This document shows positions 34,752 to 42,505 of a DNA stretch of 64,000 nt, piece by piece. The stretch spans positions 1 through 64,000 of the forward strand of contig JAACPW010000008.1 in NCBI GenBank assembly GCA_009995225.1, written 5' to 3'. Numbering within the stretch: position 1 is the first letter of the stretch; every line of letters starts with the position of its first letter. Position numbers and translations under genes: made by a program. This stretch comes from Sphingomonadales bacterium. Its GTDB lineage: Bacteria > Pseudomonadota > Alphaproteobacteria > Sphingomonadales > Sphingomonadaceae. Under the pieces are notes generated by a model. That model was not told the DNA's origin. It saw only the letters and a program-made list of their open reading frames with translations, and ran no database searches.

Positions 34752-35366
34752 TCAGACCCTGGCCGCTTCACGTAGCGTGATAAGGTCGCCGATATCAGCA
34801 ACGGCCAGGGCGTGAGACGCGATCATATCGCTAATATCATCGATCCGCGCCATTTCGCCATCGTCGCGCAGGATCGAACAGATCACTGCGGCATCGCCGG
34901 CGCCCGCAAGACGCGCAAGGTCAATCGCCGCCTCGCAAGCCGCTGCGCGGTCGAGAACGCCGCCGCTTTGCGCGATCAGCGGGAAGACATGGCCGGGGGA
35001 GTGGATGTCCGCTGACGTTGCGTTATCGGCGATTGTCACTGCGATGGTATGGGCGCGGTCGGCCGCGGAAATGCCGGTGGAGACGCCATGCCCTGCCTCG
35101 ATCGAGCGGGCGAAGGGCCGCCCGGTTTGGCGTGCTGTGCCAGGGTTTATGAGACTGAGGCCAAGCTGCGCTGCCCGCTCGGGCGTGACCGCAAGACAGA
35201 TCAACCCGCGCCCGTGGGTGGCCATGAAATTGATCGCTTCGGGCGTGACATGGCGGGCGGCGATCATCAGATCGATATCGCCGCCGCGCAGCTGATCGCC
35301 CGAAATCACAACGATCCGCCCCGCCGCAATGGCCGCCAGCGCCGCGTCCAGCCCAGCGCCGCTCAC
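34752..35366 (-). CDS. degenerate RibB-like (DHBP synthase fold) protein
   Basis: 204 residues, collinear with E. coli RibB: THGRGLICLAVTPER, GVSTGISAADRAHTI, and SPGHVFPL near residues 50, 95 and 125 are conserved. Catalytic residues are not: RibB Glu38 is Gly28, Glu40 is Asp30, the metal ligand His153 is Ala143, and Glu174 is Ser164 (aligned from memory). It should not make dihydroxybutanone phosphate. It starts with GTG, overlapping the FMN reductase stop by 4 bp, as last gene of the minus arm of the sulfoquinovose cluster. A flavin-related or regulatory role is possible but unproven. Confidence 0.82.
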   Translation of the reverse strand: MSGAGLDAALAAIAAGRIVVISGDQLRGGDIDLMIAARHVTPEAINFMATHGRGLICLAVTPERAAQLGLSLINPGTARQTGRPFARSIEAGHGVSTGISAADRAHTIAVTIADNATSADIHSPGHVFPLIAQSGGVLDRAAACEAAIDLARLAGAGDAAVICSILRDDGEMARIDDISDMIASHALAVADIGDLITLREAARV

Positions 35367-35935
35367 GCCAGATCCCTTCCCGCCGCGAAGCTTCTGGCGC
35401 CCAGCACCACCTGCTTGCCAACGAGCTCCAACTGACCCCGCGCGCGTTCATCCAGACACTCGCCATCGGGCGAGAACAGCCCGCGATAGGTGCGGATCGT
35501 CGCGCCCATCGGGGTCGGCCAGCCGCGCAGGGCATGGGTGATCGCCCGCATCGTCAGCAGCGTCGACATCGACGCCTGATCGCCGAACGCAGTGGCAATC
35601 AGACCGACCGCGCGGCCATCGAGATAGGGGCGTTCGTCCCGCGACAGGTCTTCGAGGTAATCGAGTGCGTTCTTGACCATCCCGGATATGGTGCCGTGAT
35701 AGCCCGGTGCTGCGACCAGCAAACCATCCGCCGCGCGCACCGCTGCGACCATCTCTGCCCCTTGCGAGGGATCGTGCAGCGGGCCGAGATAATGGGGCAG
35801 GGCGGTGAGATATTCGCCGCCGAACACCGTCACTTCGGCCCCGCCTTCAGCCGCGATGCTGGCGGCCAGACGCAAGGCCTGCTCGGTCGACGAACCGGGA
35901 TTGACCGTGCCGCCAAGGGCTACAATGCGGGTCAT
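35363..35935 (-). CDS. SsuE-like NADPH-dependent FMN reductase
   Basis: 190 residues of the flavodoxin-like NADPH_dep_FMN_red fold. GGTVNPGSSTEQAL forms the FMN-phosphate loop and APGYHGTISGMVKNALDYL is the family signature (residues about 77-95). It should reduce free FMN for a two-component monooxygenase; the obvious partner is the SsuD/SmoC-like enzyme at 46569-47660 in the divergent arm. In the known Agrobacterium sulfo-ASMO pathway the reductase SmoA belongs to another flavin reductase family, so this is a replacement. It overlaps GlpD and the RibB-like gene by 4 bp each. Confidence 0.88.
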   Translation of the reverse strand: MTRIVALGGTVNPGSSTEQALRLAASIAAEGGAEVTVFGGEYLTALPHYLGPLHDPSQGAEMVAAVRAADGLLVAAPGYHGTISGMVKNALDYLEDLSRDERPYLDGRAVGLIATAFGDQASMSTLLTMRAITHALRGWPTPMGATIRTYRGLFSPDGECLDERARGQLELVGKQVVLGARSFAAGRDLA

Positions 35936-37434
35936 GCGGGGGTGATCCTTTCGGTGATATAGCCAGCAAGATGCGCCGTCTGCGCGTCCGTGAAATGCAG
36001 GCCAAGCTTGGTACGCCGCCACAAGACATCTTCGGCCGTGCGCGCCCATTCGTGCTCGATGAGATGGTTGACCTCGGCAGCGGACAGTCCGTGGCCGAAA
36101 TGCTCGCCAAGGTCTGCGAGTGATGCGGCATGGCCAAGAATGGTTGCGGCGCTTGTGCCGTAAAGGCGGATCAGACGTGTCGCTTCGGCTCCGCCCAGGA
36201 AGGGATAGCGCGCTGCCAGATCGCGGGCAAGTTCGGGCGCCTGGAAACGGCCGAAATCACCGCCGGGCAAGGGAGCCTTGCCGGTCCAGTCGCTGCCGCC
36301 CAACACCGGCAGGAAGGGCGCAAGCTGGTCAATCGCCTCGGCGGCGAGCTCGCGGTAGGTGGTAATCTTGCCGCCGAACACGGACAGCAGCGGTGCCGTG
36401 CCGTCGCTGCCGCCGTCGCATTCAAAGCTGTAACCGCGCGTCGCCGCCTCAGGCTTGCCTGAACCGTCGTCAATCAGCGGGCGGACCCCGGAATAGGTCC
36501 AGACCACATCAGCAGGGGTGACGGGTTTGCGGAAATATTCCGAAGCGCCCGCGCACAGATAGGCGATTTCCTCTGCACTGGCGCGCACCTCGTCGAGGCT
36601 GCCGTCGTGATCGACATCGGTGGTGCCGATCAGGGTGAAGTCCTGTTCGTAGGGGATGGCAAAGAAAATGCGCCCGTCCGGCAGTTGAAAGAAATAGGCA
36701 AATTCGTGATCGAACAGCTTGTTCACCACAATATGCGATCCGCGAACCAGCCGCATCTTCTGCGCAGAAGGCTCGCCCGCGCGGCCCAAGAGATCGAGCA
36801 CGCGCGGGCCTGCGGCGTTGACCACGGCGCGGGCATGGAAGGCCTCGTCGCCCGCTGCAATCCGCCAGTGATCGCTGTCTCGGGAGAGCGCCGTGACCTC
36901 GCAGCGCGTGCGCACGACGGCCCCGCGGTTCGCCGCATCGCGAGCGGTTAGCACCACCAAGCGCGCATCGTCCACCCAGCCATCGGAATAGGCGAAGGCG
37001 CGGGTGTAATCGGGCTTGAGCGGCGCACCAGCTGGATGGCGCGCAAGGTCGACGCTTTTGGCCGACGGCAGATATTTGCGCCCGCCGATGTGATCATACA
37101 GGAACAGGCCCAGCCGCAGCAACCAGCGCGGGCGCAGGCCGGGGCGGTGCGGTAGGATAAAGCGCAGCGGCCAGATGATGTGCGGCGCGATCCCCCACAG
37201 CACCTCGCGCTCTGTCAGTGCCTCGCGCACGAGGCTGAACTCGTAGTGCTCGAGATAGCGCAAGCCGCCGTGAATCAGCTTGGTGGAATTGGACGAGGTG
37301 CCTTCCGCCAGATCGCCACGTTCGAGCAGCAGCACCTTAGCGCCGCGTCCTGCCGCGTCGCGCGCGATCCCGGCGCCGTTCACGCCGCCACCGATCACCG
37401 CAAGGTCGAACATGGCTGTTTCAGAGTCGGGCAT
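35932..37434 (-). CDS. glpD: glycerol-3-phosphate dehydrogenase (FAD, GlpD)
   Basis: 500 residues. FDLAVIGGGVNGAGIARDAA is the FAD-binding loop; TKLIHGGLRYLEHYEF and NAAGPRVLDLLG are GlpD motifs, and the C-terminal DAO_C domain ends in EHEWARTAEDVLWRRTKLGL. It oxidises sn-glycerol 3-phosphate to DHAP at the inner membrane, feeding electrons to quinone. Here it sits in the sulfoquinovose cluster, where glycerol is the second product when sulfoquinovosyl-glycerol is hydrolysed. No glycerol kinase is in the window. The ATG at 37434 overlaps the YeiH-type stop by 1 bp; MFDLAVIGGG at 37413 is an alternative. Confidence 0.93.
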   Translation of the reverse strand: MPDSETAMFDLAVIGGGVNGAGIARDAAGRGAKVLLLERGDLAEGTSSNSTKLIHGGLRYLEHYEFSLVREALTEREVLWGIAPHIIWPLRFILPHRPGLRPRWLLRLGLFLYDHIGGRKYLPSAKSVDLARHPAGAPLKPDYTRAFAYSDGWVDDARLVVLTARDAANRGAVVRTRCEVTALSRDSDHWRIAAGDEAFHARAVVNAAGPRVLDLLGRAGEPSAQKMRLVRGSHIVVNKLFDHEFAYFFQLPDGRIFFAIPYEQDFTLIGTTDVDHDGSLDEVRASAEEIAYLCAGASEYFRKPVTPADVVWTYSGVRPLIDDGSGKPEAATRGYSFECDGGSDGTAPLLSVFGGKITTYRELAAEAIDQLAPFLPVLGGSDWTGKAPLPGGDFGRFQAPELARDLAARYPFLGGAEATRLIRLYGTSAATILGHAASLADLGEHFGHGLSAAEVNHLIEHEWARTAEDVLWRRTKLGLHFTDAQTAHLAGYITERITPA

Positions 37435-38525
37435 CAGATCATCCACCATGCAAAGCCCAGCGCGGTTCCCAGCGAGGCAATAGTCGCCGCCAGCACCGGC
37501 ATCACCGAACGCCAGCCGAGCCCGAGCAGCAGGTCGGTGCGCGTCCGCATCGCTGTGGCGGTGACGGCCAGAAGCAGCAAGGCTTTTGACGCTGTCAGCG
37601 CGTGCCCAGCCAGATTGGCGGGCAGGGTGACCACGGAATTGACTATTACCAGCACAAGGAACGCCAGAATGAAGCCCGGCAGCAGGGGGACCCGCGCTTT
37701 TCCGGTCTCTTCAGGCAGAGGCTGCGCTCGGGCGATCCACAGCGCGGCGAGCGTCACCGATGGCGCGAGCAGGGCAACGCGGGTCAACTTCACCACGGTC
37801 GCTTGCGCGCCGGCTGCGTCGGACACGGCAAAACCTGCGCCGATCGCCTGCGCCACGTCATGAATGGACGCGCCGACGAGGAAGCCTGCCTGCGCATCGG
37901 TAAAGCCGAGCATCCGGGTCAGCGGCGGATAGGTGACAAGCGCAATGGCGCTGGCTGCGGCCAGGATGACCAGCGTGAGGGTGAAGAGCGATTGGTCGAT
38001 CCGTTCTCGCCCGATCACACCGTACAGAGCCAACGCCGCCGATGCGCCGCAGATCGCGGTTGACCCGCCGCCAAGGATACCGACGGCGGCGCTTTGCCCC
38101 GTGAGACGCGCAGCGGCGAGCGCGGCGATCAACGCGGACATCATCACAAGTGCCAGGCCCATGAACGGTACCGCCCCCATTGCGAGGACCTGCATGACCG
38201 TGACCTGCACCCCCAGCAGCACGATCCCGGCGCGTAGGCCGTGGCGCGACACCCAATCGAGGCCTTCATGCGTGCGCGGATCGCTCGCGGCGAAGTTCAG
38301 CGCAAGGCCGATCAGCAGCCCTGCCAGAATGATCGGCACACTGTAGTTCTGGCTGAGCCAAGCCGCAGCAGCCCCGGCGATGGCGCAGATGGCAACGCCG
38401 GGTATGAAGCGCGACAGCGGCTTGCGGGTGCGGGGCTCGGCCGCAGCGGCTGTGTCGGCCAGCATGATCTCGCCGAACAGATCGCCGGCGAACGCCTCGA
38501 AATCGGGGGTGGACCCTCGCTTCAT
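37434..38525 (-). CDS. YeiH-family putative sulfate/sulfite exporter
   Basis: 363 residues, about ten membrane helices after a polar 40-residue N-terminus. GGGSTAICGASAALAL (near residue 150) and VGASIHDVAQAIGAG (near 218) are the signature of the Cons_hypoth698/YeiH family, annotated as putative sulfate exporters. In this cluster the sulfur product expected from the monooxygenase is sulfite, a toxic anion that must leave, so an exporter fits well. Function within the family is poorly tested. It lies between the MFS gene and glpD on the same strand. Confidence 0.85.
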   Translation of the reverse strand: MKRGSTPDFEAFAGDLFGEIMLADTAAAAEPRTRKPLSRFIPGVAICAIAGAAAAWLSQNYSVPIILAGLLIGLALNFAASDPRTHEGLDWVSRHGLRAGIVLLGVQVTVMQVLAMGAVPFMGLALVMMSALIAALAAARLTGQSAAVGILGGGSTAICGASAALALYGVIGRERIDQSLFTLTLVILAAASAIALVTYPPLTRMLGFTDAQAGFLVGASIHDVAQAIGAGFAVSDAAGAQATVVKLTRVALLAPSVTLAALWIARAQPLPEETGKARVPLLPGFILAFLVLVIVNSVVTLPANLAGHALTASKALLLLAVTATAMRTRTDLLLGLGWRSVMPVLAATIASLGTALGFAWWMI

Positions 38526-38636
38526 GCCGGTGCAGCCTTGCCCATCGCCTGCGCGGCGAACCCTTGTCGCGGCGCTTCTGTCTTACGGTGTCATAACCCT
38601 AACCCGCGCCGCTTCCCATTGCAACCGCGCGTGCGT

Positions 38637-39902
38637 TCAATCCGCTGCGAGAGCGGCGTCTTCCGGGCGGCGGATATCGGGCAGCAGCCATTGGAACCAT
38701 GCCAGGGCGACAAGATAGGATGAAGCGGCAAAGATGAACAGCGGAACGAAGCCCAGCCCCGCATCCAGCACGCGGCCGGTCACAAGGCTGATCGCGACGC
38801 CGCCCATGTTGCCCATGAACGCGCCGAACGCCGTCACCCGCCCGACCTTCGCATTGGGGACCACATCGGTGATGGTCGAGAACAGCGAGAGCGAGAAGCC
38901 CTGGTGTCCGGCCATGACCAGCCCGATCATGCAGGCAACCGGCCAAAAGGCATTCAATTCCAGCACCAGCGGCAAGGGCGCAACCAGCAGGGCGGAGACA
39001 AGCATCACGCTCTTGCGCACACGGTTGGGGCTGACGCCGCGCTCCAGCAGCTTGGTCGAGACCCAGCCTGCCAGCAGCGCACCAAGCCCCGATCCGGCGA
39101 ACGCGATGGCCAGCGGCAGCGCCAATTCGAGCGTGGTGAGACCAAATTCCTTGCGGTAATAATCGGCCAGCCAGAAATTGATGAACCACCATGTCATGTC
39201 CGACAGCGCCTTCGCGCCGACGATCGCCCAGGTCTGGCGGTTGGCAAGGATCGGGCCATAAGCCGCGCTGTTCGCGCTATCGGCCGGTGAAGCGGTAACC
39301 GTGCGCTCCCGCAATTGCGCCACACCGCGCGCCAGCCAGATCCACGCCAGCAGCGAAATGAATCCGCCAATACCGCCTGCCACCAGCGCCCCGCGCCAGC
39401 CCACCGTCAGCGCCAGCGCCGGGATTACGAAAGGCATCGCAATTGTCCCCGCCCCTGCCAACATGGTGGCAAAGCCGAAGGCGAAGCTGCGCTGGTCGGG
39501 CGGGAACAATGTGGCGACGGTCTTGATTGTTAGCGGGGTCTGCACCGCCTCGGTCACGCCAAGACCCACGCGGGCGGCGACGACCTGCGCGGTGGTGATC
39601 GCCCAGCCGTGCGCCATGGCCGCAAGGCTCCACGCCGCCGCGCCGACCTGCATCGAACGGTTCACGCCCAGCCGATCAACCAGCCAGCCGGTGAACAGAA
39701 ACGCAAAGGCGGCCGAAAACTGCGTCACTGCGGCCAAATCACCGAAGTTGCTGTCGCTCCATCCGAAATCGGCCATCATGTCGGGCTTGAGGATTGCGAT
39801 GATCGGACGGTCCATCGCGTTGAACACACCTGCGACGCACAGCACCGTGAACAGCGACCAACGCAACCGGGCGGACAGGATCGGGGAAGATTGGGCCATC
39901 AT
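38637..39902 (-). CDS. MFS transporter (ACS/hexuronate-like), probable sulfoquinovoside importer
   Basis: 421 residues with 12 predicted helices. The loop-2 signature GWLVDRLGVNRSM and TEAVQTPLTIKTVATLFPPDQRS in part recall the anion:cation symporters that carry hexuronates and other sugar acids. A GAGGAG ribosome site precedes ATGATG at 39902. Being between the TonB receptor and the YeiH-type exporter, in a cluster whose hydrolase is cytosolic, it is the best candidate to carry sulfoquinovose or its glyceride across the inner membrane. Agrobacterium uses an ABC importer and E. coli a GPH carrier, so this would be a different solution. Confidence 0.85.
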   Translation of the reverse strand: MMAQSSPILSARLRWSLFTVLCVAGVFNAMDRPIIAILKPDMMADFGWSDSNFGDLAAVTQFSAAFAFLFTGWLVDRLGVNRSMQVGAAAWSLAAMAHGWAITTAQVVAARVGLGVTEAVQTPLTIKTVATLFPPDQRSFAFGFATMLAGAGTIAMPFVIPALALTVGWRGALVAGGIGGFISLLAWIWLARGVAQLRERTVTASPADSANSAAYGPILANRQTWAIVGAKALSDMTWWFINFWLADYYRKEFGLTTLELALPLAIAFAGSGLGALLAGWVSTKLLERGVSPNRVRKSVMLVSALLVAPLPLVLELNAFWPVACMIGLVMAGHQGFSLSLFSTITDVVPNAKVGRVTAFGAFMGNMGGVAISLVTGRVLDAGLGFVPLFIFAASSYLVALAWFQWLLPDIRRPEDAALAAD

Positions 39903-39953
39903 CGGCTCCTCATCAGCAAAATGCAGGCCAGCACAAGGCCAGGCTATCATGCG

Positions 39954-39983
39954 AAGGGCCGCCGGATCGCTCCGACGGCCCTT
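39954..39983. terminator. hairpin between TonB receptor and MFS genes
   Basis: AAGGGCCGCCGGA (39954-39966) pairs with TCCGACGGCCCTT (39971-39983) with one mismatch and a TCGC loop. A T-rich tract follows only on the plus strand. On the minus strand it lies between two co-directional genes and may lower readthrough from the receptor gene into the transporter gene. Confidence 0.65.
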
Positions 39984-40012
39984 TCTTGTTTGTTATGACC
40001 TGAAGGGGCGCA

Positions 40013-42343
40013 TCACATCCGCGCGCGCAGGCTGACGCCGAAGTAACGATCCGCATCGCGCGGGATTTGCAGGCGGCGCTGGTTCTCGATGTTGAGCAGC
40101 ACGTAGCTTTCATCGGTGATGTTGCGCGCATGGAAAGTGATGCGATACTTGTCCTCAATATCGGAGAAGCCGATCGAGGCATTCCAGATCCCGTAAGGAT
40201 CAATCCGGGTCGCGGGATTTTCGCCGAGGTCCGAAAACTGCGTGCTGGTGTGGCGGAAATCGGTGTTGAGATACATCACCGCTGCATCGCCCAGATCCCT
40301 CGTGTAGTCTGCACCCACGGTATAGACGAACTTGGGGGCGAGCGGCAGCTGCGTCCCGTTCTGGGCGTTGGGCGCGTTGGTCAGCGGGTTGGGGTTGAAT
40401 TCCTTGACCCGTGCATCAGCGTAGGCGGCGCTGGCGCGCAAGTTCAGACCATCGACTGCCGAAACCACGAGGTCGGCTTCGAAGCCTTCGGACTTGACCG
40501 TCCCGGCGTTGGTCAGGTTCGATACCGTCGCGCCGTTGATCAGGACGAAGTTGTTCGCCTGGAACCCGTCATATTCGACCGTGAAGGCCGCCAGATTCAA
40601 TTGCACCCGGTTGTCGAGAAACTGCGACTTCACCCCGATTTCGAAACTGTCGGACAGCTCTTCGTTGATCGGCACAGCGTTGTTCGGCGCGGTGTGGTTG
40701 AAGAACACGTTGAACGCCGGGCCTTTGTAACCGCGCGTGTACGACCCGTAGAGCATGATGTCTTCGGTCGGCTCGAACTGGATCACCGCGCGGCCCGAGA
40801 GGTTGCCGTTGGTGGTCGATCCCGCCGAGGTGTTGGTCCCGTTGCCGCCGCCGGCGATGGTGCCGCCCGCCGGATTGCCCGACACGCCCGGCCCGGTTGC
40901 CGGCAGGCCGGTGACGGCATTGACGCCCGGTGCGCGGGTGTGGGTGTATTCGAGATCGTCCCAAGTGTAGCGCAGGCCGCCGGTCAACGAGAGCTGCTCA
41001 GTGAAGCGATAGGTCGCCTGGCTGAACACCGCAAAGTTTTGCGAACGCACCTCGCTGCGCGAGGTCGCGGTCGGGAACAGGGTGTTCACGCGGTCTGCAA
41101 GGTTGCAGGGCCGTGCGCCGGTGCGCGGGTCGACCGGCAGGGTCGAGGTGGCGCAGGTGACGTTGTTGCGGGTAAAGTCCTGCGTGTTGTCCGACTGCCA
41201 GGCAAACACGCCGGCCTGATAGAAGAACGGCTGGGTCTGATCAGATGCGATGCGGATTTCGGCTGAAAGCTGCTCGGTCCGCACCACGCCGTCATCGTGC
41301 AGCTCGCCCACGCCCACCAGTGCGCGCGGCAGGAAATCGCCTTCACGCTGCTCGCGGTTGAACCAGTTGCGATAGCCCAGAACGGCGCTCAGGGTGTGGG
41401 TATCACTGATCTCGAAATCGCCCGCGGCGGTCAGGCTCCACTGTTCGTCATTGGTCTGCGTTACGAGGTTGTGATTGACGAAACGCTGGTCCTCGCCAAG
41501 CGCCACGCCGTTCGGCAGGTTCAGTTCGGCATCCTGCTGCGCGCCGCGGCTGGCGCCGGTCACATCGGCGCAGCAATCGTCATTCGCCTTGTAGTAATCG
41601 GCGATCAGGCGAACGGCATTGGCGCCGTCATCATAATCCATGATCCCGCGCACGCCGTAACGTTCGTAACCATTGACCTTGTTGTTGGTGCCGCCATTGA
41701 TGTTGGTGATGTTGCCATCATAGCTGCCATAAAAGCCGGTAAGACGGGCGCTGAGGTTTTCGCCAAGCGGGCCAGACAGCGCGGCGCGCAGCCGATATTC
41801 GTCGCCCTCGAAATAATCGGCGTTCACTTCGGCCTCGAGGGTGTCGGTGCCACCCTTCGATACGATGTTGACGAGGCCAGCCGAGGCATTGCGACCGAAC
41901 AGCGTGCCTTGAGGCCCGCGCAGCACTTCAAGGCGCTGGATATCGACCAGGTCCATGAAGGCCTGTCCCGAACGCGACAGGACAACGCCGTCGACAACGG
42001 TGGACACGGATGGCTCGGCCGCGACCGAGAAGCTGATGGTGCCGACGCCGCGCATCACGATCGCGCTGTTGGCGCTGGTGGTGCCCTTGCGGAAGGTCAC
42101 CGACGGGATCACGGTCGAGATGTTTTCAAGACTGAAGACGACGGCTTGTTGCAGGCGGTCGCCCGAAACCGCGGTAATCGCGATCGGCACGTCCTGCACA
42201 TTTTCCTCGACTTTTTGTGAGGTTACGATGATCTCTTCGACCTGCGCCATAGCCGGCGCGGTGTGGATCAACGCCAGCGAACTGGCAGAAAGGGCAAGTG
42301 CCCTCAGCGCGAATCGCTGCGCAATACGGGTGGTGGCCGGCAT
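40013..42343 (-). CDS. TonB-dependent receptor (probable sulfoquinovoside uptake)
   Basis: 776 residues. A signal peptide ends PAMAQ; VEEIIVTSQK next to it is the TonB-box region. The plug domain contains VFSLENISTVIPSVTFRKG and LEVLRGPQGTLFGRNASAG, the usual plug signature, and the rest is a 22-strand barrel ending YFGVSLRARM. It would move a substrate too large or scarce for porins across the outer membrane. It is the first gene of the minus arm and diverges from the sulfoquinovosidase gene across 162 bp, so co-regulation is expected. GGGGAGAG supports the ATG at 42343. Confidence 0.9.
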   Translation of the reverse strand: MPATTRIAQRFALRALALSASSLALIHTAPAMAQVEEIIVTSQKVEENVQDVPIAITAVSGDRLQQAVVFSLENISTVIPSVTFRKGTTSANSAIVMRGVGTISFSVAAEPSVSTVVDGVVLSRSGQAFMDLVDIQRLEVLRGPQGTLFGRNASAGLVNIVSKGGTDTLEAEVNADYFEGDEYRLRAALSGPLGENLSARLTGFYGSYDGNITNINGGTNNKVNGYERYGVRGIMDYDDGANAVRLIADYYKANDDCCADVTGASRGAQQDAELNLPNGVALGEDQRFVNHNLVTQTNDEQWSLTAAGDFEISDTHTLSAVLGYRNWFNREQREGDFLPRALVGVGELHDDGVVRTEQLSAEIRIASDQTQPFFYQAGVFAWQSDNTQDFTRNNVTCATSTLPVDPRTGARPCNLADRVNTLFPTATSRSEVRSQNFAVFSQATYRFTEQLSLTGGLRYTWDDLEYTHTRAPGVNAVTGLPATGPGVSGNPAGGTIAGGGNGTNTSAGSTTNGNLSGRAVIQFEPTEDIMLYGSYTRGYKGPAFNVFFNHTAPNNAVPINEELSDSFEIGVKSQFLDNRVQLNLAAFTVEYDGFQANNFVLINGATVSNLTNAGTVKSEGFEADLVVSAVDGLNLRASAAYADARVKEFNPNPLTNAPNAQNGTQLPLAPKFVYTVGADYTRDLGDAAVMYLNTDFRHTSTQFSDLGENPATRIDPYGIWNASIGFSDIEDKYRITFHARNITDESYVLLNIENQRRLQIPRDADRYFGVSLRARM

Positions 42344-42472
42344 ATCATTCTCTCCCCTGCATCGTGATCGGTTCATTCGGGCAATGGCCAAAGCCATCGC
42401 TCGTGGGTCGATCTTTCGCTGTTCGGGTTGCGCTGTCCGCCGCGATCTGTCAAGCGGTGTCATAGTGGGTTA

Positions 42473-42484
42473 CGGGATATCCCG
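42473..42484. promoter_or_regulatory. candidate LacI operator in the divergent promoter
   Basis: CGGGATATCCCG is a perfect 12-bp palindrome 22 bp before the sulfoquinovosidase ATG, within the only regulatory space between the two arms of the cluster. Nearby lie TGTCA repeated at 42448-42452 and 42458-42462. The cluster's LacI-type repressor is the likely ligand, but the match is short and the assignment is tentative. Confidence 0.4.
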
Positions 42485-42505
42485 CTGCTTGATCGAGGGG
42501 CTGGA

